From positions 82,276 to 146,275 of the forward strand of contig NZ_NIXO01000009.1 in NCBI RefSeq assembly GCF_002204795.1: DNA of 64,000 nucleotides, read 5' to 3'. The notes below the pieces were generated by a model. It had not been told where the DNA came from. It searched no databases and was given only the letters and a program-made list of their open reading frames with translations. Each line of letters begins with the position of its first letter. Position 1 is the first letter of the stretch. The DNA is from Pseudomonas sp. K2I15 (lineage in GTDB: Bacteria > Pseudomonadota > Gammaproteobacteria > Pseudomonadales > Pseudomonadaceae). Below, in pieces: positions 20,584 to 33,172 of this stretch. The position numbers and the translations under genes were made by a program.

Positions 20584-22506
20584 TTACTGCGATTTGCGCA
20601 CCCGCAGGTACCACTCGGAGAGCAGTCGTACCTGTTTGTCGGTGTAGCCACGCTCGACCATTCGAGTGACGAAGTCGTTGTGTTTTTGCTGATCCTCCTT
20701 GCTGGCCTTGGCGTTGAAGCTGATGACCGGCAGCAGGTCCTCGGTGTTGGAGAACATTTTCTTCTCGATGACCACCCGCAGCTTCTCGTAGCTGAGCCAG
20801 GTAGGGTTCTTGCCGTTGTTGTTGGCTCGGGCGCGCAGTACGAAGTTGACGATTTCGTTGCGGAAATCCTTCGGATTGCTGATGCCGGCGGGTTTTTCGA
20901 TCTTTTCCAGTTCCTCGTTGAGGGCCACGCGGTTGAGAATCTCGCCGGTTTCCGGGTCGCGGTATTCCTGGTCCTGAATCCAGAAGTCCGCATACAGCAC
21001 GTAGCGGTCGAAGATGTTCTGGCCGTATTCGCTGTAGGACTCCAGGTACGCGGTCTGGATTTCCTTGCCGATGAACTCGATGTAGCGCGGTGCCAGGTAT
21101 TCCTTGAGGAAGCGCAGGTAGCGTTCGCGGGTTTCGGCCTGGAATTGTTCCTGTTCGATCTGCTGTTCCAGCACGTAGAGCAGGTGCACCGGGTTGGCGG
21201 CGATTTCGTGCGGGTCGAAGTTGAAGACTTTGGACAGGATCTTGAACGCAAAGCGTGTCGACAGGCCGTTCATGCCCTCGTCCACGCCCGCCGTGTCGCG
21301 GTACTCCTGGATCGACTTGGCCTTCGGATCGGTGTCCTTGAGGTTCTCACCGTCATACACCCGCATTTTCGAGTAGATGTTGGAGTTCTCCGGCTCCTTG
21401 AGACGCGACAGTACGGTGAACTGGGCCAGCATCTTCAGGGTGTCAGGCGCGCAATGGGCCTTGGCCAGGGAGCTGTTGAACAGCAGCTTGTCGTAAATCT
21501 TGATTTCATCGCTGACCCGCAGGCAGTACGGCACCTTGACGATGTAGATCCGGTCGATGAAGGCTTCATTGTTCTTGTTGTTGCGGAAGGTGTGCCATTC
21601 CGATTCGTTGGAGTGGGCCAGCAGGATCCCGGTGAACGGAATCGCCCCCAGGCCCTCGGTGCTGTTGTAGTTACCTTCCTGGGTCGCAGTGAGCAGTGGG
21701 TGCAGCACCTTGATCGGCGCCTTGAACATCTCCACGAACTCCATCAGGCCCTGGTTGGCCCGGCACAGTGCGCCCGAGTAGCTGTAGGCGTCGGCGTCGT
21801 TCTGCGGGAATTCTTCTAGTTTGCGGATATCGACCTTGCCCACCAACGCCGAGATGTCCTGGTTGTTCTCGTCACCCGGTTCGGTCTTGGCCACGGCGAT
21901 CTGGTTGAGGATCGACGGATAGAGCTTCACCACCCGGAATTGGCTGATGTCGCCGCCGAATTCGGCCAGGCGCTTGGTCGCCCAAGGCGACATGATGGTG
22001 TTGAGGTAGCGCCGTGGAATGCCGAAGTCTTCTTCGAGGATCGCGCCATCTTCCGTGGCGTTGAACAGCCCCAAGGGCGACTCGAACACCGGCGAGCCCT
22101 TGATGGCGTAGAACGGCACCTTCTCGATCAGCTGTTTGAGCTTCTCGGCCAGGGACGACTTACCGCCGCCGACAGGGCCGAGCAGGTAGAGGATTTGTTT
22201 CTTCTCTTCCAGGCCTTGGGCGGCATGGCGGAAATACGAGACGATCTGGTCAATGCATTCTTCCATGCCGTGGAAGTCTTCAAAGGCCGGGTAGCGGCGG
22301 ATCACCTTGTTCGAGAAAATTCGCGACAAGCGCGAATTGGCTGCAGTGTCCACCAGCTCCGGCTCGCCGATCGCCAGTAGCAGGCGTTCAGCGGCAGACG
22401 CGTAGGCGCTGCGGTCCTTTTTGCACAGTTCGAGATACTCCTGAAGCGAGAGCTCTTCCTGGCGGGTGGACTCGAAGCGTTGTTGGAAGTGGCTAAAAAT
22501 ACTCAT
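20584..22506 (-). CDS. yeaG: PrkA-type serine protein kinase YeaG
   Basis: I start the 640-residue protein at the ATG at 22506 (MSIFSHFQQRFESTRQEE), which gives the normal family N-terminus; an open frame runs further to 22584. The N-terminal PrkA AAA domain has a P-loop LLGPVGGGKSSLAEKLKQ (about residue 110) and FTGILLAHSNESEW. The C-terminal PrkA domain has the weak kinase-like region. Related E. coli YeaG is a stress-induced kinase acting with YeaH. It is the first gene of the yeaG-yeaH-spoVR group, with 285 bases back to glpE. Confidence 0.96.
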   Translation of the reverse strand: MSIFSHFQQRFESTRQEELSLQEYLELCKKDRSAYASAAERLLLAIGEPELVDTAANSRLSRIFSNKVIRRYPAFEDFHGMEECIDQIVSYFRHAAQGLEEKKQILYLLGPVGGGKSSLAEKLKQLIEKVPFYAIKGSPVFESPLGLFNATEDGAILEEDFGIPRRYLNTIMSPWATKRLAEFGGDISQFRVVKLYPSILNQIAVAKTEPGDENNQDISALVGKVDIRKLEEFPQNDADAYSYSGALCRANQGLMEFVEMFKAPIKVLHPLLTATQEGNYNSTEGLGAIPFTGILLAHSNESEWHTFRNNKNNEAFIDRIYIVKVPYCLRVSDEIKIYDKLLFNSSLAKAHCAPDTLKMLAQFTVLSRLKEPENSNIYSKMRVYDGENLKDTDPKAKSIQEYRDTAGVDEGMNGLSTRFAFKILSKVFNFDPHEIAANPVHLLYVLEQQIEQEQFQAETRERYLRFLKEYLAPRYIEFIGKEIQTAYLESYSEYGQNIFDRYVLYADFWIQDQEYRDPETGEILNRVALNEELEKIEKPAGISNPKDFRNEIVNFVLRARANNNGKNPTWLSYEKLRVVIEKKMFSNTEDLLPVISFNAKASKEDQQKHNDFVTRMVERGYTDKQVRLLSEWYLRVRKSQ

Positions 22507-22728
22507 GACGTCGTCACCTCGCTCGATACGTGGAGCCGACGCCGGATCAATCAGTCGATGCTGGCAGTCATTGGTGGACACCAATGGCCGTTTTCCCCCC
22601 AGAACACCCTGAAACGCTACCGATGACCCGCACGCCGGTGTACCGGCTCTCCCCTGTTTTGGATGGCCTGCGCTTAAGGATAGTTCGGAATTAGGGAGGT
22701 CAAGGCGCGATACGTAATTAGTTTGGCT

Positions 22729-22751
22729 GCGCCGTTCGTCAGAAACGGCGC
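22729..22751 (-). terminator. Possible terminator after glpE
   Basis: An 8-base-pair stem (GCGCCGTT/AACGGCGC) with a 7-base loop lies 41 bases beyond the glpE stop and upstream of yeaG. The minus-strand sequence after it is AGCCAAACTAATTAC, without a clear T run, so termination here is tentative. Confidence 0.4.
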
Positions 22752-22791
22752 GAGGCCAAGCGTCACGCGGGATAGCGGGGTTTGAAAAAAA

Positions 22792-23121
22792 TTATTGCGC
22801 GTCGCCTGCGGCAATTTCTGCAGGATACGTCGTACGCCATAGCTCAAAGCCACCGTCGAGGCTATAGACATCGCTGAAGCCCTGGCTCACCAGATAGGCC
22901 GCCGCGCTTTGGCTCGAGTTGCCGTGGTAGCAAGCCACAATCACCGGTGCGTCGAGGTCGGCGGCGCGGATGAAATCGGCGATGTTGTGGTTGTCCAGAT
23001 GCTGGGCACCACTGATGTGGCCGGCGATGTAGGTCGGCTGGTCACGGATGTCGACAACCACGGCGCCTTGCTCGCGCAGGGCCTGGGCTTGTTCGGGAGG
23101 GATACGTTTGAATTCAGTCAT
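22792..23121 (-). CDS. glpE: Thiosulfate sulfurtransferase GlpE (single-domain rhodanese)
   Basis: The 109-residue protein is a single rhodanese domain. The active-site loop is [15 protein letters not shown] (nucleophilic Cys at about residue 63), preceded by [21 protein letters not shown]. It transfers sulfur from thiosulfate to cyanide or dithiol acceptors in vitro; its cellular role is not settled. The length matches E. coli GlpE. It follows apaH by 33 bases on the same strand and probably shares its transcript. Confidence 0.95.
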   Translation of the reverse strand: MTEFKRIPPEQAQALREQGAVVVDIRDQPTYIAGHISGAQHLDNHNIADFIRAADLDAPVIVACYHGNSSQSAAAYLVSQGFSDVYSLDGGFELWRTTYPAEIAAGDAQ

Positions 23122-23154
23122 GGCGGGCTCCTTTGGCCTGTATGAAAGCGCGGC

Positions 23155-24006
23155 TCAGCGCTTTGCCGTGGCCTGCAGTTGTTCGGGAATGGGCGACTCG
23201 CACTGGCAGCTCGAGCGCTCGCCGGTGTCGATGTTCATCAGGGTCATGGCGCCGCCCCACACGCAACCGGTGTCGAGGGCGAACACACCCGGTTCATCAC
23301 ATTTGCCTTCCAGGGCTGCCCAGTGACCGAAGATGATCTTCGTTTCACGGGTCTTGCGCTCCTTGTGGGCGAACCAGGGCTTGTAGCCGGGCAGCGCGGT
23401 GTCGGCGCCTTCCTTGCTCTTGAGGTCCAGCTTGCCTTCGGCGGTGCAGAAGCGCATGCGGGTGAAGTAGTTGGTGATCACCCGCAAGCGGGCGACGCCG
23501 GTGAGTTCGTTGTCCCATTTCACGGGCTCGTTGCCGTACATGCCATCCAGGTAGGCGGTATACAGGGTGTCATCGGCCAGGGCGGCTTCGACTTCGCTTG
23601 CACACTTGAGGGCTTTCTTCAGCGTCCACTGGGGTGGAATGCCGGCATGCACCAGCGCGATGTCGCGGCTCTCGTCGTAGTGCATGATTTTTTGCCGGCG
23701 CAGCCAGTCAAGCAGCTCAGCACGGTCTGGCGCCTCGAGGATTTCCCGTAGGGTATCGCCCTTTTTCAGACGCTCGATGTTATTGCCGGCCGCCAGCAGG
23801 TGCAGGTCATGGTTGCCCAGCACGCACACCAGGGAGTCGCGCATGCCATAAAGGAAGCGCAGGGTTTTCAGGGATTGCGGGCCACGGTTGACCAGATCGC
23901 CTACCAGCCACAGGCGATCCTTGACCGGGTCGAAGGCCACGCGGTCGAGCAGGCACTTGAGCGGTTCCAGGCAGCCTTGCAGGTCGCCGACGGCGTACGT
24001 CGCCAT
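23155..24006 (-). CDS. apaH: Symmetrical bis(5'-nucleosyl)-tetraphosphatase ApaH
   Basis: The 283-residue calcineurin-like phosphoesterase hydrolyses Ap4A to two ADP and removes Np4 caps from RNA. Metal-binding motifs: [13 protein letters not shown] (GDxxG), [13 protein letters not shown] (GDxVxRG), and [11 protein letters not shown] (GNHD), with later HAGIPPQW. The length is typical. Its ATG overlaps the apaG stop by one base (TGATG), a conserved coupling. It belongs to the leftward lptD-surA-pdxA-rsmA-apaG-apaH cluster. Confidence 0.97.
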   Translation of the reverse strand: MATYAVGDLQGCLEPLKCLLDRVAFDPVKDRLWLVGDLVNRGPQSLKTLRFLYGMRDSLVCVLGNHDLHLLAAGNNIERLKKGDTLREILEAPDRAELLDWLRRQKIMHYDESRDIALVHAGIPPQWTLKKALKCASEVEAALADDTLYTAYLDGMYGNEPVKWDNELTGVARLRVITNYFTRMRFCTAEGKLDLKSKEGADTALPGYKPWFAHKERKTRETKIIFGHWAALEGKCDEPGVFALDTGCVWGGAMTLMNIDTGERSSCQCESPIPEQLQATAKR

Positions 24007-24386
24007 CAGTGCAGGGCTCCGGGTACCGCGAGGCGGAAGGGAGCGATGATGGCGTCGAAGTGTTTGCCGTCGTCGGCGAGCATCTGGTAGCTGCCTTGCA
24101 TGTTGCCGACGCGGGAGGTCATGACGGTACCGCTGCTGTAGGTGTGGCTCTTGCCGGGGGCGATCAGCGGCTGTTGGCCGACCACGCCGGCGCCACGTAC
24201 TTCCTCGACCTGGCCGTCACCGTCGGTGATGACCCAGTGGCGCGACAGCAGCTTGGCAGGCAGTTCACCGTTGTTTTGCACAGTGATGGTGTAGGCGAAC
24301 GCAAAACGGTTCTGCTCGGGTTGCGATTGTTCCGCCAGAAAGCGGGTGACGACGCTGACGTCGATCTGATAACGAGGATCGGACAT
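24006..24386 (-). CDS. apaG: ApaG (DUF525) protein
   Basis: The 126-residue protein is started at the ATG at 24386 ([20 protein letters not shown]); the longer frame to 24467 adds unconserved residues. It is a single fibronectin-III-like ApaG domain: [31 protein letters not shown] is preceded by QPEQ, and the glycine-rich pyrophosphate-binding-like loop is [21 protein letters not shown]. The molecular role is unknown, though it is linked to cobalt resistance and magnesium efflux in enterics. It is coupled to apaH by a one-base overlap. Confidence 0.96.
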   Translation of the reverse strand: MSDPRYQIDVSVVTRFLAEQSQPEQNRFAFAYTITVQNNGELPAKLLSRHWVITDGDGQVEEVRGAGVVGQQPLIAPGKSHTYSSGTVMTSRVGNMQGSYQMLADDGKHFDAIIAPFRLAVPGALH

Positions 24387-24458
24387 GCAAGAGGCCTTAA
24401 AAGCAAAAGCGGGGGAACAGCGGATGCCGGTCAGTCTAGGCCAAGTGGTGGGCACTAG

Positions 24459-24477
24459 GCCAGACATGCTGTCTGGC
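24459..24477 (-). terminator. Hairpin between rsmA and apaG
   Basis: An 8-base-pair stem (GCCAGACA/TGTCTGGC) with a 3-base loop lies 16 bases past the rsmA stop. There is no T tract, so it may be a weak or factor-dependent terminator or a processing site that separates rsmA from apaG. Confidence 0.4.
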
Positions 24478-24493
24478 TGTGCCCGACTCCGCT

Positions 24494-25306
24494 TTATTCG
24501 GCCGCAGGCGTTGGCTGAATGGCGAGCTGATCAGCCAGGCGCACAAAGGCAGCCAGGTCCAGCTGCTCGGGGCGCAGGCTGCCGTCGACGCCGGCAGCTT
24601 CGATTTCAGCATTGCTGAGCAACGCCTTCAGCGTATTTCGCAGGGTCTTGCGGCGTTGGTTGAACGCTTCGCGTACCACGCGCTCCAGCAATTTGTGATC
24701 TTTGGCCGGGTGCGGCAACACTGCATGCGGCACCAGGCGCACGATGGCCGAGTCGACCTTCGGCGGTGGGTTGAACGCACCAGGGCCGACGTTAAACAGG
24801 TGCTCAACCCGGCAATGGTACTGAACCATGATCGACAGGCGACCCCAGTCACCGCCGCCAGGACCCGCTGCCAGGCGCTCGACCACTTCCTTTTGCAGCA
24901 TGAAGTGCATGTCGCGGATGATGCCGGCGTTGTTCAGCAGGTGAAAAATCAGCGGCGTGGAGATGTTGTACGGCAAGTTGCCGACCACGCGCAGGCTGTT
25001 GGGCGCTGCATTGAGGCTGGTGAAGTCGAACTTCAGCGCATCGCCCTGGTGCAGGTTGAAGTTGGGCATGCCGGCGAACTGCTGGTTGAGGATCGGGATC
25101 AGGTCCTTGTCCAACTCAACCACGTCCAGTTGGCCGCCGCTGTTCAGCAGGCCTTGGGTCAGTGCGCCCTGGCCCGGGCCGATTTCCAGCAGGCGGTCGG
25201 AAGATTTGGCATGGATGGAGCGCAGGATGCGATCGATCACGCCAGCGTCGTGCAGGAAGTTTTGCCCGAAGCGCTTGCGCGCCCGGTGTTGGTAATGCTC
25301 AGTCAT
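24494..25306 (-). CDS. rsmA: 16S rRNA dimethyladenosine transferase RsmA (KsgA)
   Basis: The 270-residue enzyme dimethylates A1518 and A1519 near the 3' end of 16S rRNA, late in small-subunit assembly. Motifs: [18 protein letters not shown], the SAM-binding [15 protein letters not shown] (about 45-60), and the catalytic NLPYNIS (about 115). The C-terminal helical domain includes [13 protein letters not shown]. Loss of this gene gives kasugamycin resistance. Its start overlaps the end of pdxA by 4 bases. Confidence 0.98.
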   Translation of the reverse strand: MTEHYQHRARKRFGQNFLHDAGVIDRILRSIHAKSSDRLLEIGPGQGALTQGLLNSGGQLDVVELDKDLIPILNQQFAGMPNFNLHQGDALKFDFTSLNAAPNSLRVVGNLPYNISTPLIFHLLNNAGIIRDMHFMLQKEVVERLAAGPGGGDWGRLSIMVQYHCRVEHLFNVGPGAFNPPPKVDSAIVRLVPHAVLPHPAKDHKLLERVVREAFNQRRKTLRNTLKALLSNAEIEAAGVDGSLRPEQLDLAAFVRLADQLAIQPTPAAE

Positions 25307-26292
25307 ATACGGGTCTCGGCCATCTGATAGGCGGTTTCCAGGGCCACGTGCAGGCTGCCGGTATCAATCTTGCCGCTGCCGGCGAGGTCCAGGGCGGTGC
25401 CATGGTCGACGGAGGTGCGGATGATCGGCAGGCCCAGTGTCACGTTGACTGCGGCGCCGAAGCCTTTGTACTTCAGCACGGGCAGCCCCTGGTCATGGTA
25501 CATCGCCAGCACTGCGTCGCAGTGCTCCAGATATTTGGGGGTAAACAGAGTGTCGGCGGGCAATGGGCCGCGCAGGTCCATGCCTTCAAGGCGCAGACGC
25601 TCCAGGGTTGGTTCGATGATGTCGATTTCTTCATGGCCCAAATGGCCACCTTCACCGGCGTGGGGGTTGAGCCCGCAGACCAGGATGCGTGGTTGGGCGA
25701 TGCCGAATTTCTGCTGCAGGTCGGCGTGCAGGATGCGTGTTACACGTTCCAGGCGCTCGGGGGTAATGGCGTCGGCAATCTCGCGCAGGGGCAGGTGAGT
25801 GGTCACCAGCGCCACCCGCAGGTCACCTGTCGCCAGCATCATGACCACTTGTGCGGTGTGGGTCAGCTCGGCGAGGAATTCGGTATGGCCGGAAAAGGCA
25901 ATTCCCGATTCGTTGATCACGCCCTTGTGCACGGGCGCGGTGATCATCCCGGCGAAATGCCCGTCGATGCAGCCTTGGCCGGCCCGCGTCAGTGTTTCCA
26001 GGACGAAGGCTGCATTGGCCTTGTTCAGTTGCCCTGCAACGACCTTGGCCGGCAGTGGGGTGTCCCACACGTACAGGCTGTTGGCCGGTGCTGGCAGATC
26101 AGGCCAGTTGCCCGGGCCCACCGACAGCAGATCGACAACCACACCCAGTTGCGCGGCCCGCTCAAGGAGCAGGTCGCGGCTGGTAATGGCAATCAGGGGG
26201 TGTGGCTGGGGTTGCGAGGCGAGTAGCAGGCACAGGTCAGGACCAATGCCGGCCGGCTCGCCGGGTGTCAATGCGAAACGCTTGGGTTTCAC
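25303..26292 (-). CDS. pdxA: 4-hydroxythreonine-4-phosphate dehydrogenase PdxA
   Basis: The 329-residue enzyme oxidises 4-phosphohydroxy-L-threonine in pyridoxal-5'-phosphate synthesis, with NAD and a divalent metal. Signatures: [15 protein letters not shown] at the N-terminus, [28 protein letters not shown] (metal-ligand His), [19 protein letters not shown], and [38 protein letters not shown]. It uses a GTG start. It overlaps surA (4 bases) and rsmA (4 bases), so it is in a tightly coupled run. Confidence 0.98.
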   Translation of the reverse strand: MKPKRFALTPGEPAGIGPDLCLLLASQPQPHPLIAITSRDLLLERAAQLGVVVDLLSVGPGNWPDLPAPANSLYVWDTPLPAKVVAGQLNKANAAFVLETLTRAGQGCIDGHFAGMITAPVHKGVINESGIAFSGHTEFLAELTHTAQVVMMLATGDLRVALVTTHLPLREIADAITPERLERVTRILHADLQQKFGIAQPRILVCGLNPHAGEGGHLGHEEIDIIEPTLERLRLEGMDLRGPLPADTLFTPKYLEHCDAVLAMYHDQGLPVLKYKGFGAAVNVTLGLPIIRTSVDHGTALDLAGSGKIDTGSLHVALETAYQMAETRI

Positions 26293-27632
26293 TGGGCTGC
26301 CTGGTCGGTGCCTGTTTGGTCGGCGCCAGGAAGCTTGTTCTCTACGTAGGCTTCGTCACGGATCTGACGCAACCAGGTTTGCAGCTCTTCGTCGTATTTA
26401 CGGTTACGCAGTACGGTCAGGGCTTGTTGCTCACGGGCCTGGGCAGTGTTGTCAGTGGCACGACGGCCAAGGACTTCCAGCACATGCCAGCCGTATTGGG
26501 TCTTGAACGGCTTGGACAGTACGCCTTGCGGGGTCTTGGCCATGACGTCCTGGAACTCTGGAACCAGTGCTTTCGGGTCGATCCAGTTCAGATCGCCGCC
26601 GTTAAGCGCCGAACCCGGGTCTTCGGAATAGCTCTTCGCCAGTTCGCCAAAGTCTTCGCCCGCCTCGATGCGGTCATAGAGCTTCTGCGCCAGTTCCTTG
26701 GTTTGGGCTTCGGTACGGATCTCGCTAGGCTTGACCAGAATGTGACGAACGTGAACTTCGTCCTTCATCTGAGCTTCTTCGCCGCCGCGCTTGCCGAGCA
26801 ACTTGAGAATGATGAAACCGCCTGGAGTACGGGCCGGCTGGGTGATGCCGCCCACTTCCATGGCGCTCAGCTCGCGGTCGAACGGTGGTGGCAGTTGGGC
26901 GGCTTTACGCCAGCCCATGTCACCACCTTCGAGGGCGTTGTCGCTGCCGGACTGGGCAATGGCCATCTGAGCAAAGTCAGCGCCTTGCTTGAGCCGGTCA
27001 TACACAGCCTGGGTTTTCGCTGCGGCAGCGTTGAGCTGTTCAGCGTTGGCGCTGTCTGGCGTAGGAATCAGGATATTGGCCAGGTGCAGTTCTTCGGAAA
27101 GCTGCATCTTGCCAAGGTCGGAGGCGAGGAAGTTCTTCACTTCCTGCTCGGACACCTGAACCCGCTCGGCCACACGGCGCTGGCGCACACGGCTGATGAT
27201 CATTTCACGGCGAATCTGGTCACGGGCGTCCTCATAGGACAGGCCGTCGTGAGCCAGGGCGGCGCGGAACTGATCAACACTCATGTTGTTGCGCTGGGCA
27301 ATGGTGCCGACAGCCTGGTTCAATTCTTCGTCGCTGATACGGATGCCGGAACGATCGCCGATCTGCAATTGCAGGTTTTCAACGATCAGGCGTTCAAGCA
27401 CCTGCTGGTCCAGCACGCTGGTAGGCGGTACGCCACCGCCACGCTTGGCGATGGTTTGCTGAACTTCCTTGACCCGTTGGTCCAGTTGGCTCTGCATGAT
27501 CACGTCGTTATCGACGATGGCCACTACCTTGTCCAGCGGTTGAACCGCAGCGTGAGCTGCGGCAGTACCCAGGAACAGCGCGCCCAGCATCAGCGGGCGC
27601 AGACAATCAGAAAGCTTGGTCTTCACGTTCAC
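26289..27632 (-). CDS. surA: Periplasmic peptidyl-prolyl isomerase/chaperone SurA
   Basis: I prefer the GTG at 27632 (447 residues), because AAGG lies 5 bases upstream of it; an in-frame TTG at 27644 gives 451 residues. A signal peptide ([21 protein letters not shown]) is followed by the SurA N-terminal chaperone domain (about 30-170), two parvulin domains (about 180-280 and 290-390, for example [25 protein letters not shown]) and a short C-terminal helix. It escorts outer-membrane proteins such as LptD to the BAM complex. Its 5' end lies within the 3' end of lptD (26-base overlap), coupling the chaperone to a principal client. Confidence 0.96.
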   Translation of the reverse strand: MNVKTKLSDCLRPLMLGALFLGTAAAHAAVQPLDKVVAIVDNDVIMQSQLDQRVKEVQQTIAKRGGGVPPTSVLDQQVLERLIVENLQLQIGDRSGIRISDEELNQAVGTIAQRNNMSVDQFRAALAHDGLSYEDARDQIRREMIISRVRQRRVAERVQVSEQEVKNFLASDLGKMQLSEELHLANILIPTPDSANAEQLNAAAAKTQAVYDRLKQGADFAQMAIAQSGSDNALEGGDMGWRKAAQLPPPFDRELSAMEVGGITQPARTPGGFIILKLLGKRGGEEAQMKDEVHVRHILVKPSEIRTEAQTKELAQKLYDRIEAGEDFGELAKSYSEDPGSALNGGDLNWIDPKALVPEFQDVMAKTPQGVLSKPFKTQYGWHVLEVLGRRATDNTAQAREQQALTVLRNRKYDEELQTWLRQIRDEAYVENKLPGADQTGTDQAAQ

Positions 27633-30417
27633 GATAACCTTCAATGCCTTTGTCGAGGAAGCTCTCTACCTTGGCGCCGGTCAGGCCGCCGAGTCCTTTA
27701 AGGACGATCTGGAGGAAGAGCCCGTGGTCACCCTTTTCGTTCAGCGGGGCGATCTGGCTGTATTCGTCGTTGGAAACCCAGTAACGGTTGATGACGCGCA
27801 GTTTCCAGCAGCAGTTGTCGTACTCGAAACCACCAAAGGCTTCCAGGGTACGGTTGCGGGCATAGTCATACTGCCAGCGGGTGATCAGGTTCCACTGCGG
27901 AACGATCGGCCACATCATCGAGAAGTCGTGTTGCTGGATTTTGTAGTAATCCTTCACGAAGTTGTCGGTGCCCGGCGTGCCATAGTCGCCACCGAACTGC
28001 CATTTGCCGGTTAGCTGGTTGTAGACCACCTGGTCGTTGCGATAGCGGTAGCCGACGTTGATAACCTTGTTCGGGTTGTCTTCCGGCTGGTAGTGGAACA
28101 TCGCGCTGCCGGAGCGTGGGCTGTGGCTTTCCGGGTCCCAGTTGTAGTCGGCAGTGGCGCGCCAGTCGCGGTTGAAGCGGAACTCGTAGTCCAGGGCGAT
28201 CGGCGAAACATCCGACTGTGCGTCAGCACGGTCGGAGGCCAGGATACCTGGCAGTTGAACTTCGCGATTCTTGAAGTACACGGCCTCACCGACGCTGATG
28301 CGTTGACGTTCGAAGCCGTTTTCTTCGATCCAGCGGCTGGTCACGCCCAGGGAAAGTTTGTTCTCGTCGCCGATACGGTCGGAGCCGCTGAAGCGGTTGT
28401 CGCGGAACAGCGACGCATAGCTGAACGAGTACTCACTGGTGTCGAATACCGGGATATCGCTCTGGTCCTTGTTCGGCACATACAGGTAGTAGGCACGAGG
28501 TTCCAGCGTTTGACGGTAGTCTTTGCCGAACAAGTTGGTGTTGCGGTCGAAGTACAGGCCGCTGTCTACGCTGGCGACCGGTATTGCGCGGTCTTGTGAG
28601 CTTTTGAAGGTGCCACCGGCATAAGGGTTGGCTGCAGTTGCCGCTGCTTGCGCTGCGATAATCTGATTCTTGCCGGTGCTGTCCAAATCAAGATCGTACT
28701 TGGTATAGACGTACTTCAACTTCGGCGTAACGAAGCCGTAGGTCCAGTTCATCGGATATTCGACGGCTGGCGCGGCGTTCAGGCGAGTACCGTTGGCACG
28801 GGTCAGGCCGGTTACGTAGGTGTCGAGACGAGGCGATACCAGACCGTTCTCATCGGTGAAGTTGCCGTTCTCCAAGTCCCGATCAAAGCGCACGGCTTCA
28901 GTCTCATAAGAGAAATTCAACCCGCCCGGATGGTACGGCAGCTGACCATTGAAGGTGATCTGCGGCAGACGGTCATACGGCGTGATCTGGGAGATCGTCG
29001 CCAGCTGGTATGCCTGCAGGTTCAACCGCGCCTGGTAGCTATCGCCGCGATACGTCACGGAACCTTGCTGGTTCACGTAGTCGTTGCTCTTCACGCCTTC
29101 CTGATAGGACTTCAAGTCCTGGAAGTAGTAAGGATCGCTGATCGTGGTGTAGTCGACCTGGGTCAGTACACGCGAATCCAGGCCGCCCTTGTGCTGCCAG
29201 TTGAGCATGTAGCGGGTTTTTTCGTAATCGGTCTGGAGCTTGCGCTCGCTGCTGTCGTCGTTCAGATACGCGCCGCCAAACTGGCCTTCGCTGGACTTGG
29301 TGAGGTAGCGGAATTCGCCTTCCATCAACATGCCGCGCTTGGTCATGTATTGCGGGTACAACGTGGCATCGTAGTTCGGCGCCAGGTTGAAGTAGTACGG
29401 CGTAACCAGGGTGAAGCCGGTTTCGCCACCGGTGCTGAAGCTCGGCGGCAGGAAGCCGGATTGACGACGGTTGTCGATCGGGAAATAGATGTACGGGGTG
29501 TAAAGGATCGGAATGTCCTTCACTCGCAACGTCACGTTGGTCGCGGTACCGAAACCGGTGGCCGGGTTGAGCGTGATGTTGTTGCCCTTGAGCTGCCAGG
29601 CGTTGCTGTTCGGCTCACAGGTGGTGTACGTACCGTCCTTGAGACGGATGATCGCGTTCTCGGCACGCTTGGCGTACAGCGCGTTGCCGCGGATGCGCGA
29701 TTTGTGGATCACGTATTCGGCGTTGTCGACCTTGGCGGCGCCGGTGTCCAGTTGGACTTCAGCGTGGTCGCCCACCAGCAGCGCACCGTTGTCGCGCAGA
29801 CGAACGTTGCCGTTCAGCTCGCCACGGTTCTCGGCCTGGTACAGGTTGGCCTCGTCGGCCTCGACTTGCATGCTGCCCTGGCGCATGACGACGTCACCGG
29901 CCAGGGACGCGACTTGTTGTTCCTGCTCGTAACGAGAGGCCTTGGCACCGATGAAGGTCGGCGCGTCGCTCTTGTTCGTCTTGTCGTTCATGCCAGGACG
30001 GATCGGCTCGATGTACGCGCCGGAGCAATACGGGCCGGTTTCGGCCAGTTGTGCGGCGGTGAGCTTCTCGCGAGGGACCCAGTCCAGGTGGCTGTAGTCG
30101 GCGCTGCGCGAACGCAGGCCCCGGCCCTTGGCTTCGGTGACCAGTGCGGTCTGCGGCGCGGCCTCGGCACTGCCGGCAGACTCGCCTTGCGGCGTGCCAC
30201 TGGCGGAGCTGACAGCACTGCCGTCATGCACCGGGCGCGGTGGCAGCGGGGCTGCGGCCGTCTTCGGCGCGCAATCCCAGGCACCCGAAGCAGAGACTGA
30301 GCAGTCATACTGTTCCGCGGCGACCACGAATGAGGTGGCGAAAGGTTGCATGGCCAGCAGACTGCCGGTTACCAGCAACGGAAATTTTCTACGAAACGCG
30401 GGGGATTTCAATGCCAT
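27607..30417 (-). CDS. lptD: LPS-assembly outer-membrane protein LptD
   Basis: I start the 936-residue protein at the ATG at 30417, giving [35 protein letters not shown], a signal peptide. The N-terminal periplasmic OstA/LptA-like domain is at about 190-330 ([24 protein letters not shown]). The C-terminal beta-barrel spans about 340-930, rich in aromatic strands, with the paired Cys (DNCCWKLRV). A Pseudomonas-type Ala/Pro/Ser-rich linker (about 60-110) precedes the OstA domain. It inserts lipopolysaccharide into the outer leaflet together with LptE. It heads the leftward cluster, divergent from amgK across 130 bases. Confidence 0.97.
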   Translation of the reverse strand: MALKSPAFRRKFPLLVTGSLLAMQPFATSFVVAAEQYDCSVSASGAWDCAPKTAAAPLPPRPVHDGSAVSSASGTPQGESAGSAEAAPQTALVTEAKGRGLRSRSADYSHLDWVPREKLTAAQLAETGPYCSGAYIEPIRPGMNDKTNKSDAPTFIGAKASRYEQEQQVASLAGDVVMRQGSMQVEADEANLYQAENRGELNGNVRLRDNGALLVGDHAEVQLDTGAAKVDNAEYVIHKSRIRGNALYAKRAENAIIRLKDGTYTTCEPNSNAWQLKGNNITLNPATGFGTATNVTLRVKDIPILYTPYIYFPIDNRRQSGFLPPSFSTGGETGFTLVTPYYFNLAPNYDATLYPQYMTKRGMLMEGEFRYLTKSSEGQFGGAYLNDDSSERKLQTDYEKTRYMLNWQHKGGLDSRVLTQVDYTTISDPYYFQDLKSYQEGVKSNDYVNQQGSVTYRGDSYQARLNLQAYQLATISQITPYDRLPQITFNGQLPYHPGGLNFSYETEAVRFDRDLENGNFTDENGLVSPRLDTYVTGLTRANGTRLNAAPAVEYPMNWTYGFVTPKLKYVYTKYDLDLDSTGKNQIIAAQAAATAANPYAGGTFKSSQDRAIPVASVDSGLYFDRNTNLFGKDYRQTLEPRAYYLYVPNKDQSDIPVFDTSEYSFSYASLFRDNRFSGSDRIGDENKLSLGVTSRWIEENGFERQRISVGEAVYFKNREVQLPGILASDRADAQSDVSPIALDYEFRFNRDWRATADYNWDPESHSPRSGSAMFHYQPEDNPNKVINVGYRYRNDQVVYNQLTGKWQFGGDYGTPGTDNFVKDYYKIQQHDFSMMWPIVPQWNLITRWQYDYARNRTLEAFGGFEYDNCCWKLRVINRYWVSNDEYSQIAPLNEKGDHGLFLQIVLKGLGGLTGAKVESFLDKGIEGYREREDQAF

Positions 30418-30547
30418 CTTATTAGTCCGGGCTTCCTGCGTGCCATCTGCCCGCGGTGTGGGCCGCACGCCTCTCGATGGTCTGAAAAAGATGCGTGATA
30501 ATAAAGCATGACCCGCTTGACGGCTAGCGCCGTCGGAGACCCTTGTA

Positions 30548-32238
<1,691 letters not shown>

Positions 32239-32239
32239 G

Positions 32240-33007
32240 ATGTTGTGGCCAGGGACTCTGATTGGAGCCGGGGCGGGCTTTGCCATTGCCAGCATTCCGG
32301 GGGCCATATTGGGCGCACTGCTGGGGCAGGCGCTGGACCGGCGCCTGGAGCTGCAAAGCTGGGCGCAACTGCGCGAACGCCTTGGTGGTCGGGCAGCGCT
32401 GCGCAATGACGAATTGCTGTTTGTGTTGCTTGGCCGCCTGGCCAAGAGCAACGGCCGGGTGGTGGACGGGCATATCCAGCAGGCGCGCCAGGAAATGCGC
32501 TCGCTGGACATGGCCGAGCCAGCCCAGCGCCGCGCAATTGCCGCGTTCAATCGTGGCAAGTCCGGCTCGGACCGGGTGCGCAGTTATTTGGGCGTGCTCA
32601 AGGCCCAGCCTCATGCGGCGGAAGGTGTGCTGCGTGCCTGTTGGCGCATGGCCTGGGCGGACGGCAAAGCCAGTACCGCCGAGCGCGAGTTGATTGAACA
32701 ATGGGGCAAATGGCTGGGCTGGACGCTCCAGCAGCTCCAGGCGCTGGCGGCTGACTACGAGCCTGAGCGCAAGCCGTTGGCCAATCGTGGCGTGGCTTAT
32801 CAGGAAGCTATGCGGATTTTGGGGGTGACCTCGACCACAGAACCGTCAGTGATCAAGCGTGCTTACCGGCGCCTGCTCAGCCGCCACCACCCGGACAAAA
32901 TTGCCGGCAGTGGCGCCAGCCCCGCGCAAGTGCGCGACGCAACCGAACGCACCCGCGAGCTGCACAACGCGTATGCGCTGATTCGTGAGCGACGGGATTT
33001 TCGCTAG
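32240..33007 (+). CDS. djlA: DjlA-like membrane-anchored J-domain co-chaperone
   Basis: The 255-residue protein starts with a hydrophobic segment (LWPGTLIGAGAGFAIASIPGAILGALLGQAL), as in DjlA. A TerB-type helical domain (about 55-165) follows, then a C-terminal J domain (about 185-255) with the HPD motif in RRLLSRHHPDKIAG. DjlA-type proteins anchor DnaK activity at the inner membrane and can influence Rcs-type capsule control in enterics. It directly follows murU in the same direction, so it is probably on the same transcript. A REPIN follows. Confidence 0.88.
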   Translation: MLWPGTLIGAGAGFAIASIPGAILGALLGQALDRRLELQSWAQLRERLGGRAALRNDELLFVLLGRLAKSNGRVVDGHIQQARQEMRSLDMAEPAQRRAIAAFNRGKSGSDRVRSYLGVLKAQPHAAEGVLRACWRMAWADGKASTAERELIEQWGKWLGWTLQQLQALAADYEPERKPLANRGVAYQEAMRILGVTSTTEPSVIKRAYRRLLSRHHPDKIAGSGASPAQVRDATERTRELHNAYALIRERRDFR

Positions 33008-33052
33008 CGGATGCAGGAAGCGCTACTCGTTTACTGTGTACACCGGATCAAC

Positions 33053-33141
33053 TGTGGGAGCGGGCTTGCTCGCGAATGCGGGGTGTCTGCCAGCTCATGA
33101 GTAGCTGATACACCGCATTCGCGAGCAAGCCCGCTCCCACA
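33053..33141. repeat. REPIN (type with GTGGGAGCGGGCTTGCTCGC)
   Basis: Two perfect 29-base arms (33053-33081 and 33113-33141), beginning TGTGGGAGCGGGCTTGCTCG, are inverted around a 31-base spacer. The same unit occurs at 41942-42031 and 46415-46504. The structure is that of a REP doublet, mobilised by a RAYT transposase encoded elsewhere. It lies between the convergent djlA and DUF3530 genes. Confidence 0.92.
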
Positions 33142-33172
33142 TTTTGTTCTTCGGTATTTTTGAAATTTACGA

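Noticed and set aside
22674..22871. 65-codon frame on the minus strand overlapping the end of glpE
   Set aside because: It overlaps glpE in another frame and the downstream hairpin; no family resemblance.
28093..30300. Long plus-strand frames opposite lptD
   Set aside because: They are antisense shadows of the lptD barrel coding region.
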